IMG/VR virus record: IMGVR_UViG_3300006735_000214
Location: 1-25,698 of that record
Direction: 5' to 3' (one strand)
DNA length: 25,698 nt
From: a virus
Both the position numbers and the translations under genes were made by a program. The notes under the pieces are model-generated. The model saw only the letters and a program-made list of their open reading frames with translations. It did no database searches and had not been told where the DNA came from. Below are positions 13,931-20,910 of this stretch, in pieces; within the stretch, counting starts at the first letter, position 1, and each line of letters begins with the position of its first letter.

Positions 13931-14127
13931 GCGAAACCCTAGACTTTGAGGGTAGAGTTGTAAGAAACGAAACTCATCAAATAAAAATACACCGAGGAAC
14001 CTATTATGGGAAAGAAGTTGTAGATATTCGTTGGTACAAAGACGATAAACCTACAAGGAAAGGTATCCGCCTTAACAAATTAGAATTTAAAACAATGTTA
14101 AAATTATTGAAAGACATGGAGGAATGA
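13927..14127 (+). CDS. PC4/Sub1-like ssDNA-binding transcription coactivator
   Basis: ATG 13927 overlaps the upstream stop. The 66-residue protein matches the PC4 fold: a basic, polar N-terminus followed by strands in RGTYYGKEVVDIRWYKD, where PC4 has the FKGKxxVDIRxYY segment. KPTRKGIRLNKLEF corresponds to PC4 PTRKGIxLxxxQW, followed by a C-terminal helix. PC4 proteins bind single-stranded DNA as dimers and act at transcription bubbles or in replication and repair. Together with TFB it would form a viral transcription kit. It is the same length as the core domain, without the N-terminal regulatory tail of eukaryotic PC4. The call is from motif resemblance. Confidence 0.7.
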   Translation: MSETLDFEGRVVRNETHQIKIHRGTYYGKEVVDIRWYKDDKPTRKGIRLNKLEFKTMLKLLKDMEE

Positions 14128-14129
14128 GA

Positions 14130-14504
14130 ATGAAACTAAGCAAAATTAAATTATTATCAAAGTCAAAAAACGAATTTGGAAAATGGGCTAAGGAAATGTC
14201 TAACGCCAAAAACTCTCCATTGAGCAAGGAAATGTTAGCAGATTTCAACAATTCTTGGCCTGTTGTAGAGGATACAAACGAAGTTCTCCGTGGTGCCTTT
14301 GTTGTCCACTGGCTACTTGTTTCCAAAAATCCGATTATTGATGTGAGTTTGCCCATTGTAATAGGCTCCCTCACCTACATGCAAATGGCGGCAACTACTG
14401 TTGGTAGACCCGACCTAGCAGATGCAACACAAACACTACTGCAAAACTTCTCACGAATCAATCAAATGATTCTCAATGAAAATGTAAAAACCGAAGAGGA
14501 ATAA
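14130..14504 (+). CDS. Hypothetical protein, 124 aa
   Basis: I choose ATG 14130, seven bases after GGAGG; ATG 14124 is too close to that site. The N-terminal 25 residues are Lys-rich. The body has a hydrophobic helix (VVHWLLVSKNPIIDV), a Pro/Ile/Gly segment and a final polar helix. No Cys and no recognisable motif are present. It is followed two bases later by the DNA ligase, so it may be an accessory protein in the same unit. Confidence 0.5.
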   Translation: MKLSKIKLLSKSKNEFGKWAKEMSNAKNSPLSKEMLADFNNSWPVVEDTNEVLRGAFVVHWLLVSKNPIIDVSLPIVIGSLTYMQMAATTVGRPDLADATQTLLQNFSRINQMILNENVKTEEE

Positions 14505-14506
14505 GA

Positions 14507-16033
14507 ATGCAAAGGTTAGCAATGAATTTAGAAACACTAGAAAAACTACAAGGAACAAATACTAAAGTGGACTACATTTCGTCAATGTTCTCTCATGCTG
14601 AAAGCGCAGACTTACCCATTCTCACAAAACTCCTCACTCTTGATTTGGCAAAAAATAATGTTGGAATGGGTAAAGCCAAGTCATGGATTTGCCGATTCTT
14701 TGGTATCTTTGAAGAAGAGTTTGATATGCTCTATGAGTCCACAGGAGACTTCGGAGAGACTGTTAGAATCATGGAAGCCAAAGACACTCATTCTCCTCTT
14801 TCGCTCAAAGAGTTGATTCTATTCTTGGAGAAGGATTTCTCCAAAGATGAAGACTTTGCAGAATTCAAAAGTTTCTTTGAGGGTCTTTCCGACATCGGGA
14901 GAAAATGGTTTTCCAAGTTTTGGATTAGAACGCCGAACATCGGAATACAAACAAAAGGTGTCTACAAGGCCCTAGCAAAAAGATTTGATACGCCTTTGGC
15001 TACAGTAGAATTGGATTGTGCATTCAACGACATTTCCTTTGTTGTTGAATGCTACATTGGTGATAAAATCGTCCCCTCAAACCTACAACATGGAAAGTTT
15101 ATCAAACCGATGTTAGCGAAAGTTAAGCCGATTAGTCAATGGCCGAGAGAAGTTGTTTACGACATCAAGTATGATGGCAACCGATATCAAATTCATAGAG
15201 AGGGTGATTCAGTCATCATCTTTAACAGAAGAGGTAAGGTCGTTACTCATCAATTCCTTGATGTCGTAGAGATAGTAAAAACATATACGGCAGATAACTT
15301 CATCATTGATGGAGAGATTTACCCCATTCGTAGTGATGGTTCTCCCGATGAACACAAGAAGATGGGAACGAGAGTGCATTCCAAAACTTGGGAGAAGGCC
15401 TCTACTGTGGAAGTGAAATGGGTAGCATTTGATTGTTTGAAGTGGGAAGGAACATCTATGATAAACAGTATCTTGCGAGAAAGATGGAACAAACTTTACT
15501 TGGGTTTTGGTGGAGACATCGCTACTTATCAAATTGGAGGTGACCCGATGGCCTTCTACAACCGAGCCATCTCGGAAGGTTTTGAAGGCATTATGGTCAA
15601 AGACCTTCAAGGGCTTTACAACCCTGCAAAGCGTGATTGGATTAAGTATAAGCCAAGCCGTGTAGACTTGGATGTAGTCATTGTTGGTGCTAAGACTGGC
15701 GAGCATTCCAACTCAAACCTCCTCACAAGTTTTGAAATTGCGGTTAAAGATGATGATTCCGATAGCGGCTACCAATCTATCGGTAGAGTTGGTAATGGAT
15801 TTACGGACGAAGAATTATTTTCTCTTACGAATCAATGTAAAAGAATTGTCTCCTCGTATGCCGATGGGGAATACAAATTGATTCCTCAAATAATAATCTC
15901 GGTTGATGCAGATGCTGTTTCTAGAAATAAAAACGGCGAATACGGCCTACGCTTCCCAAGAAAAACCCGCTTTAGAGATGATAAGGTTTTGAGTGAAATA
16001 AACACAATTACTGATATAATCAATCTATACTAG
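14507..16033 (+). CDS. lig: ATP-dependent DNA ligase
   Basis: The 508-residue enzyme seals nicks in duplex DNA with ATP, as at Okazaki-fragment junctions. The nucleotidyltransferase motifs are in order: motif I KYDGNR with the adenylated K221; motif III IIDGEIYPI; motif IIIa VAFDCL; motif IV EGIMVKDL; and motif V DWIKYKP. An N-terminal ~200-residue helical DNA-binding domain precedes them and an OB-fold domain follows, as in archaeal and eukaryal ligase I. The length is slightly below the usual archaeal ~560. ATG 14507 is chosen, but ATG 14522 is also possible. It belongs to the replication block that continues to the polymerase. Confidence 0.95.
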   Translation: MQRLAMNLETLEKLQGTNTKVDYISSMFSHAESADLPILTKLLTLDLAKNNVGMGKAKSWICRFFGIFEEEFDMLYESTGDFGETVRIMEAKDTHSPLSLKELILFLEKDFSKDEDFAEFKSFFEGLSDIGRKWFSKFWIRTPNIGIQTKGVYKALAKRFDTPLATVELDCAFNDISFVVECYIGDKIVPSNLQHGKFIKPMLAKVKPISQWPREVVYDIKYDGNRYQIHREGDSVIIFNRRGKVVTHQFLDVVEIVKTYTADNFIIDGEIYPIRSDGSPDEHKKMGTRVHSKTWEKASTVEVKWVAFDCLKWEGTSMINSILRERWNKLYLGFGGDIATYQIGGDPMAFYNRAISEGFEGIMVKDLQGLYNPAKRDWIKYKPSRVDLDVVIVGAKTGEHSNSNLLTSFEIAVKDDDSDSGYQSIGRVGNGFTDEELFSLTNQCKRIVSSYADGEYKLIPQIIISVDADAVSRNKNGEYGLRFPRKTRFRDDKVLSEINTITDIINLY

Positions 16034-16042
16034 GTGAAAAAA

Positions 16043-16333
16043 ATGGATAGGGGATGTTTCAACCAATTCCTCAACAAAAAGTTAGTTAGATATTCTTTAG
16101 ACAAAAAACTAACTGAATTCCAACAAGAAGTTTTAACGAATTATCTTGGTCGTTGGTTGCTTTACAAGAAAGACCGTACTAAATTTCTTTTTGATTTTGC
16201 CCAAAAAGACTTGGTTGTTTATCTCTCCGGACTGGATACAACACAATCAAAAAAGGCAATAGAAACGTTCTTACAAATAGAAAAAATACAATACAAATTT
16301 ATTATTGAAATAGGTGTCATGGATGTTAGATAG
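16043..16333 (+). CDS. Hypothetical protein, 96 aa
   Basis: ATG 16043 is preceded by AGGTGA overlapping the ligase stop; GTG 16034 is in frame but is probably part of the ribosome-binding site. The protein is basic and aromatic-rich (Phe, Tyr, Leu, Lys), with helices such as EFQQEVLTNYLGRWLL, and ends in a beta-like IIEIGVMDV segment. No family is recognised. The 3' end overlaps the next gene by 11 bases. Confidence 0.5.
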   Translation: MDRGCFNQFLNKKLVRYSLDKKLTEFQQEVLTNYLGRWLLYKKDRTKFLFDFAQKDLVVYLSGLDTTQSKKAIETFLQIEKIQYKFIIEIGVMDVR

Positions 16334-16712
16334 AAATATGTTGATAGGTATCTTTTTAGCAAAGGGAAACTTTCTTGCTAAAATAGAGTTGAGTGAAACC
16401 ACAACAATAGGGTATCATATTAGATTAGAATCTAATATCTCTCTTAGGACCAAAGAAATGAAAGAGGCTCTTAGCAGGACTCTTACCATGTATGGTTTGA
16501 AACACTCTCGTTCGGGCAGTCAAATAAGACTGTCTAGAAAATCCACAACAGAAATCGTTAATATGATTCCTCGCTCTCTACACCATTTAAATTCTAGGTT
16601 AGTTACTTTCCGAACGGTTTTAGACTTGGTGGAAGATAAGCAACATAAAACCCTAGACGGTTTAAATAGAATAATAGAAATCCTTTACGGTGAAAGCGAT
16701 GAGTCTAACTAA
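16323..16712 (+). CDS. Degenerate LAGLIDADG-fold protein, probably non-catalytic
   Basis: ATG 16323 lies six bases after AGGTG, inside the end of the previous gene. The N-terminal LIGIFLAKGNF aligns by position with the LAGLIDADG motif (as in LAGFFDAEGSF). A strand-strand-helix pattern follows (IELSETTTIGYHIRLE, then KEMKEALSRTLTMYGL), then QIRLSRKSTTEIVNMI. The C-terminal QHKTLDGLNRIIEIL resembles the KHxTxEGLxxIxxI end of these endonucleases. The catalytic acid is replaced by Lys and the other Asp by Leu, so DNA cleavage is unlikely. At 129 residues it would act as a homodimer with one motif per subunit. It may be a former homing endonuclease kept as a DNA-binding protein. The assignment is moderate. 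Confidence 0.45.
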   Translation: MLDRNMLIGIFLAKGNFLAKIELSETTTIGYHIRLESNISLRTKEMKEALSRTLTMYGLKHSRSGSQIRLSRKSTTEIVNMIPRSLHHLNSRLVTFRTVLDLVEDKQHKTLDGLNRIIEILYGESDESN

Positions 16713-17547
16713 TATGAATACAAAAAGAAGCGAGATATATGTTGGTAAAACAGGAACAGGCAAAACTACTTTGGTCAGGTCTCTTGCTCCCAATGCAATA
16801 TATTTCTATGCCAGCGAAGTGCAGGTAGCAGATATTTATTCCATCCCCTTGGACCTAGGTATTATCATAGAGGACCTAGACTATAGACCCAACACCAAAG
16901 AGATAGTGCATATTATCCGCTCTTACAAGGGCAATGTAATCTTGACTAGTAAAAATAGGAAAAGCATTCCCAAAGAGATACTAAACATTTGTAAAATTAA
17001 AAATGTAGGGACTAAAAAGTATCTAAGAGAATCTATCAAGTCTCTTTCTCCTAGGGGAGAAGAACCTGTTTCATTTGAAAGAGATGTATATTCTTTAATC
17101 AATGATTATCTTCGGGATAGCAATAGAGAAAACATAAAAGAGATTCTTTTATTCAATAAACCGGCAGACACACAAATCATTTCGTGGCTTACAGAAAATC
17201 TACACCCAAATAAACTTCTCTTCATTGATGGAGTTGTTAAAAGGCGCTGGTCCCAAGAATATTTCTATGAAATGCTTGCCTACACCCACGATGGTAAACT
17301 TTTTAGAAAGACCAACATGGCTAAAAGAGGAAAATACAGCAAGGTTCCAAGCCTCTTGAAAAGGGTAGGTTTGAAGCCGGACGAGGAAAGATTGTTTAGG
17401 CAATTGATTGAGGATGAAAATTTTCTAAAGTTAGCCAAAAAGAAATACAATAATCAAGAATACAGGCTCATGGGCTTGGGTGAAAAAATCATTAGGAAAA
17501 GCAAACCTAAGAAACCCAAAATCAAAAAATTGGAGGATTTTTTTTGA
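16699..17547 (+). CDS. P-loop ATPase, possibly an RFC large-subunit-like clamp-loader partner
   Basis: ATG 16699 follows GGTGA inside the previous gene end. The 282-residue protein has Walker A GKTGTGKTT (residues 16-24) and Walker B IIIEDLD with D59. A sensor-1-like strand follows, ILTSKNRKSIPKEILNICKI. It closely resembles the RFC large-subunit pattern of a Thr/Ser-Asn sensor, then IPKxL, then a Cys before a basic strand. The protein ends in KKLEDFF, which fits a PCNA-interacting (PIP) tail without the Gln. RFC large subunits of archaea end in such a tail. It is much shorter than cellular RFC-L (about 480). The RFC small subunit is encoded four genes downstream. An alternative is a stand-alone AAA+ replication ATPase. 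Confidence 0.6.
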   Translation: MSLTNMNTKRSEIYVGKTGTGKTTLVRSLAPNAIYFYASEVQVADIYSIPLDLGIIIEDLDYRPNTKEIVHIIRSYKGNVILTSKNRKSIPKEILNICKIKNVGTKKYLRESIKSLSPRGEEPVSFERDVYSLINDYLRDSNRENIKEILLFNKPADTQIISWLTENLHPNKLLFIDGVVKRRWSQEYFYEMLAYTHDGKLFRKTNMAKRGKYSKVPSLLKRVGLKPDEERLFRQLIEDENFLKLAKKKYNNQEYRLMGLGEKIIRKSKPKKPKIKKLEDFF

Positions 17548-17774
17548 CGAAAAAAATAATTGATGTAGTAAAGGATTCCTTGAAGAGAGGTGTTAAGTCC
17601 ACCCAAGAAATCGCTGACTACATCAATAGAACAACGAAACATGGTATAACTTCCAGCCAGTTAGGTTCAATCTTAAAACGCAAAGAATTTTTGAAACTAT
17701 CAAAAGGAAAAAACCCTGAATGGAAATTAGAAGGTGAAAACAATGAGAAAAAATGTGAGAACAACGAGAAATAA
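17544..17774 (+). CDS. Putative winged-helix protein, 76 aa
   Basis: A TTG start at 17544 overlaps the upstream stop (TTGA) and lies eight bases after GGAGG. The helix-turn-helix is visible as STQEIADYINR (helix 2) and SSQLGSILKRKEF (recognition helix), followed by a short wing ending in EWKLE. The tail is Asn/Glu/Lys-rich. The same plan is found in the next gene and in 3810-4040. It is probably a DNA-binding regulator or replication accessory factor. The 3' end overlaps the next gene by 32 bases. Confidence 0.55.
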   Translation: MTKKIIDVVKDSLKRGVKSTQEIADYINRTTKHGITSSQLGSILKRKEFLKLSKGKNPEWKLEGENNEKKCENNEK

Positions 17775-17976
17775 AAATATACGAAAGGACTTAATTACGA
17801 TTTTGAAAAAGGAAGGGCCTTTAACGGCTGCACAATTATGTTCAAAATTAATAGAAATGAAGCCGAATAGAATGGCTACACCCTATCAAGTAAGTCAAAT
17901 TCTGCGAGTCAGAGAGTTTGAGAAGGCAGAAGTCCTGCCTACGCTAACAGGTGTTTGGAAACTAAAGGAGGAATAA
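17743..17976 (+). CDS. Putative winged-helix protein, 77 aa
   Basis: I choose ATG 17743 with AAGGTGA upstream, inside the end of the preceding gene. The N-terminal 15 residues are very basic. A winged-helix follows: KDLITILKKEGPLTAAQLCSKL, then a recognition helix around TPYQVSQILRVREF, and a wing ending VWKLKEE. The end is strikingly similar in plan to its upstream neighbour, suggesting an old tandem duplication. The basic N-terminus supports DNA binding. Confidence 0.55.
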   Translation: MRKNVRTTRNKNIRKDLITILKKEGPLTAAQLCSKLIEMKPNRMATPYQVSQILRVREFEKAEVLPTLTGVWKLKEE

Positions 17977-17978
17977 AT

Positions 17979-18194
17979 GTGACGAATTATAAGAAAATGA
18001 TGGGGCTTGCTTGTTATATCGCACAGGCTCATATGCAAGATTGGAACAAGCAAGACATTGAAGAGATGGTAGATAATTGTGGAGTAGAAGCGTGTATTGA
18101 TTTTTACAAACATTATCAGTACCGCTACGGTATTGACTGTAGCAGAGTTCTAGATTGGCTAGATGAAATATACTTCAAAGAAATGGAGGACTAA
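17979..18194 (+). CDS. Hypothetical protein, 71 aa
   Basis: A GTG at 17979 lies seven bases after a strong AAAGGAGG site; the ATG two bases earlier runs straight into a stop. The protein is helical and acidic, with Cys at four positions without a zinc-finger spacing, and is rich in Tyr, Asp and Trp. It ends three bases before the RFC small-subunit gene. No family is recognised. Confidence 0.5.
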   Translation: MTNYKKMMGLACYIAQAHMQDWNKQDIEEMVDNCGVEACIDFYKHYQYRYGIDCSRVLDWLDEIYFKEMED

Positions 18195-18196
18195 AC

Positions 18197-19111
18197 ATGT
18201 TATGGACAGAAAAATACAGACCAACCAAACTAGCAGAAATTGTCGGTCAAGAACACTTTGTTATGGATGCAGAGAATTGGGTGTCTGCCAAGGACATGCC
18301 TAACATCCTTGTCTACGGAACCTCCGGAACAGGCAAGACTACAATTGCTCTTGTCCTCGCTAAGGCCATTCTAGGCCATGAAGTGGATACTAATTTCTTT
18401 GAAGTGAACGCTTCGGATGACAGAAAACTAGAAACTGTTAGAACGAAGATTAAGGATATCGCTCAAAGTGCAGTTATTGGCGATAATGTTCCTTTCCGTA
18501 TCATTCTCTTAGATGAGATGGACGGCATGACAAAGGATGCTCAAAACGCCATGAAAAGAATTATGGAAAAGTATGCTAAGAACATACGATTCATCATTAC
18601 ATGCAACGATAGGCACAAAATTATTCATGCACTTCAAAGTCGGTGCGCTAACTATCGCTTTAAACCTCTTCCGTTGGATTTAGTCCAACGCATTGTCAAA
18701 CAGGTTTTGGTAAAGGAGGGTCACACAATCCCTCCGGAAGAAGAATTGGGAGCATTCATATACTCTCTGCAAGGTGATTTGCGTAGAACGCTCACTGAGT
18801 TACAGGCCAGCATCGTATCGGGAACAACACTGACGAGGCCAATAGAAAAAGGTCTACAAGAGTATGAAGAAATAACAACACAAATAATGAATAAAAATAC
18901 CAATGAAGCATTAGATAAAATTCATCAAGCAATTTACGCAGGTCGTTCCTCTAAGGAAATCTGCATTGGATTGCACGAATACATTATCCGTTGCGATATG
19001 GAGGCTAAAATGAAATTGAAATTCCTGCGAGTGATTGGAGAAGGGGAGTGGAGGTCCACCACCATGACCCCGAAATTACTTGCTTCATGGATGGTGGGCC
19101 AACTAATATAG
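18197..19111 (+). CDS. rfcS: Replication factor C small subunit (clamp loader)
   Basis: The 304-residue AAA+ protein loads the sliding clamp onto primed DNA. It starts with the RFC signature WTEKYRPTKLAEIVGQ. Walker A is GTSGTGKT (residues 41-48) and Walker B is LLDEMDGMT (D106-E107), close to the RFC DEAD-box. Sensor 1 is FIITCND, and the SRC motif with the arginine finger is LQSRCANYRF. The C-terminal helical collar begins around residue 200 and is somewhat short for the family (usually 315-330). ATG follows AAATGGAGGA. Placement beside single-strand-binding, clamp and polymerase candidates makes this the core of a virus-encoded archaeal-style replisome. Confidence 0.96.
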   Translation: MLWTEKYRPTKLAEIVGQEHFVMDAENWVSAKDMPNILVYGTSGTGKTTIALVLAKAILGHEVDTNFFEVNASDDRKLETVRTKIKDIAQSAVIGDNVPFRIILLDEMDGMTKDAQNAMKRIMEKYAKNIRFIITCNDRHKIIHALQSRCANYRFKPLPLDLVQRIVKQVLVKEGHTIPPEEELGAFIYSLQGDLRRTLTELQASIVSGTTLTRPIEKGLQEYEEITTQIMNKNTNEALDKIHQAIYAGRSSKEICIGLHEYIIRCDMEAKMKLKFLRVIGEGEWRSTTMTPKLLASWMVGQLI

Positions 19112-19123
19112 GAGGTAAAAAAA

Positions 19124-20335
19124 ATGCAAAACGAAATAAGCAAAGCAGCAGAGAAGTTAGGTATTTCCGTAGAGGAAGCCCAACTGAAATTTGATGAGAT
19201 ACGAGCAGAAAACGGTGGCCTAGCCACGGAAAGCCCCGTGGCTGTCGCCCTTTGGCGAAGTTATGCGGCACAAGTTATCCGCAACCGTAAATCTACGAAC
19301 AGCACGAACAACAACGCCGGAAGCGGAGGTCTTGCCAAGCAAGCATTCGGATTCTTCATTTCTCTAGAACAGCCTAGGGACTTGAATGAATACAGCCGAA
19401 GAATGGCAGTAGAAGAATGGAAGGATGACCCATTCAATGCACATAAGAACGGATTTGTTGCTATCGTTGAAGAAGCAGAAAACGGATTTTATTCCGTTTC
19501 CCGCTATCACAACGACGAGGTACAAACAAAGACAGTGAAGAAACTACCTGATTGTGTCCAAGAATTGGAGGATGGTTCGGTTATCATTCCTCTTGATAAC
19601 ACTCCTCGTTATCAAAACGGAGGAGAGAATTCCAACTACGGTAAGCCACTAAACTCCGTCATGCGGAGAAGCGGTGTCTTTATCGGAAAGGTTCACGATG
19701 ATGAAGAGTACCAACTCTACAAGTTTTCTTACAAGAATAAGGGTGTTGATTTCCAACCGGAAACCTTCCAGTGGTTGAGTATGGTTGTCATTAAGGATTC
19801 TAACCGTGAAGGATATATCTATGGTTTCACCGACAAAACTATTGGAAGCCTTCGGATGAACAGCGAGCAAGACCCCGAAGGAGACCTCTACAGGGATACT
19901 TCTGCCTTGAACAAGCATAACTTGATTGCTTCTGCGGCCCCTAACCATGTTGTGTATCTTGGTAATCTCCAAGAAGCACACTCTAACATGATGGATAGTC
20001 CGGCGGCAGAGCGGTTCATTATCACGAACGGAACAGTCTGTAACATCAACATGACCGCAACTGCCAACGGTAATCGCATCATCAACATTACCGACCTTAC
20101 AGCAGAGTTTGACTACGAGGAAGAAGGTATGGTCACTTGCTGGATTCCCGAAGGAATTGATATTGACTTTGGTATTGGTTCAACGGTGACCGTTGTTGGT
20201 CGCACCTCTCAACGAGAAACGGACGAAGGACTACAACCTGTAACTATCAATGTTAGTGGTATGTTTGTCAAGGAACGCCGTGGTCAAGTTGTTGAAATTG
20301 AGCAAGCAACGGAGGAAGACTTGGACTGGTTTTGA
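19124..20335 (+). CDS. Putative RPA-like single-strand DNA-binding protein
   Basis: The 403-residue protein has a strong AGGAGGT ribosome-binding site. Its first ~45 residues are helical; residues about 55-70 form an Asn/Ser/Gly linker. The rest is largely beta-strand, with a C-terminal segment (GMVTCWIPEGIDIDFGIGSTVTVVGRT) that looks like an OB fold. It ends in an acidic tail closed by aromatics (EEDLDWF), as in many single-strand-binding proteins whose tips recruit partners. Codons here lean to C-ending forms, unlike the small genes nearby, which may reflect high expression. Position between clamp loader and recombinase supports this role. The family assignment is by context and fold pattern and is not certain. 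Confidence 0.5.
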   Translation: MQNEISKAAEKLGISVEEAQLKFDEIRAENGGLATESPVAVALWRSYAAQVIRNRKSTNSTNNNAGSGGLAKQAFGFFISLEQPRDLNEYSRRMAVEEWKDDPFNAHKNGFVAIVEEAENGFYSVSRYHNDEVQTKTVKKLPDCVQELEDGSVIIPLDNTPRYQNGGENSNYGKPLNSVMRRSGVFIGKVHDDEEYQLYKFSYKNKGVDFQPETFQWLSMVVIKDSNREGYIYGFTDKTIGSLRMNSEQDPEGDLYRDTSALNKHNLIASAAPNHVVYLGNLQEAHSNMMDSPAAERFIITNGTVCNINMTATANGNRIINITDLTAEFDYEEEGMVTCWIPEGIDIDFGIGSTVTVVGRTSQRETDEGLQPVTINVSGMFVKERRGQVVEIEQATEEDLDWF

Positions 20336-20465
20336 TACTGGTCACCATTCCCAAAGATAGGAGACATCGGGCTTAGTCTCCTTCTTCGTGTCTTGGCGTA
20401 AGCGTAGGTCAAGGGAAAAACAGACGCTCGGATAGGTGCAAGGCCTAATCCAATTTGGTGATACC
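20336..20465 (+). other. Structured intergenic leader or terminator region
   Basis: These 130 bases between two genes hold several inverted repeats: AGGAGAC/GTCTCCT at 20359-20365/20376-20382; AGCGT/ACGCT at 20401-20405/20424-20428; and GGATAGG/CCTAATCC at 20430-20436/20444-20451 with one bulged base. The GGTGA ribosome-binding site at 20457-20461 directs ATG 20466. The first hairpin might end the upstream transcript; the last could act as a 5' leader. An open frame from GTG 20436 overlaps the last hairpin and is unlikely to be the start. Confidence 0.45.
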
Positions 20466-20690
20466 ATGAACATTACAACAAAAACAATTGAAACTACAAG
20501 AGCGTTTATTCGCTATGAAAACATACAACACATCTCTTGGGAATACCTTGATGGGAAGAAAAAAGTCCTCTTGAAAATACATTCGGGTGCTCAAGACTAC
20601 ATTCTTGAAGAGTGTGACCTAGACGAATTCCAATCTTTCTATTTGGAATATAAAGCGTGGGCCTTTCACTCCGACGGGAGGGATAATTAG
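20466..20690 (+). CDS. Small beta/alpha protein, 74 aa (tandem paralog 1)
   Basis: ATG 20466 follows GGTGA. The predicted fold is a beta sheet (strands around FIRYENIQHISWEYL, KKKVLLKIHSG and DYILEECD) followed by one helix (LDEFQSFYLEYKA). The next gene has the same order of strands and a terminal helix with a Lys/Glu-x-Glu-Leu core. I judge the two to be diverged tandem copies. The stop is immediately followed by the next ATG. Function is unknown; small beta-sheet proteins of this size in phages often act as inhibitors or accessory factors. Confidence 0.5.
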   Translation: MNITTKTIETTRAFIRYENIQHISWEYLDGKKKVLLKIHSGAQDYILEECDLDEFQSFYLEYKAWAFHSDGRDN

Positions 20691-20900
20691 ATGTTGGAAT
20701 ACGATGAACAGTATATTACTTTTGAAGATAAATGGGCAGTAGATTTGAAACAGGTTAATTTTATCACACTCAAACAAAACTGGGAGGATAATAACTACCA
20801 CATTAAACTACACATAGGAACAAAGGATGTAAGAATAGTCTTAACAACTAAAAAAGAATTAGAAACATTAACAGAATATTGGAAGAACATAAACAAATAA
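20691..20900 (+). CDS. Small beta/alpha protein, 69 aa (tandem paralog 2)
   Basis: ATG 20691 immediately follows the upstream stop TAG. The strand pattern (QYITFED, QVNFITLKQ, YHIKLHIGTKDVRIVLTT) and the terminal helix ELETLTEYWKN parallel the preceding protein, so an ancient duplication is likely. It is slightly shorter and more acidic/Asn-rich. It ends ten bases before the RecA-like ATPase. Confidence 0.5.
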   Translation: MLEYDEQYITFEDKWAVDLKQVNFITLKQNWEDNNYHIKLHIGTKDVRIVLTTKKELETLTEYWKNINK

Positions 20901-20910
20901 GGTGAAAATT

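Noticed and set aside
15209-15706. Minus-strand ORF of 165 codons inside DNA ligase
   Set aside because: It lies antisense to ligase motifs III to V, which fix the coding frame; composition is that of a reverse-complement shadow.
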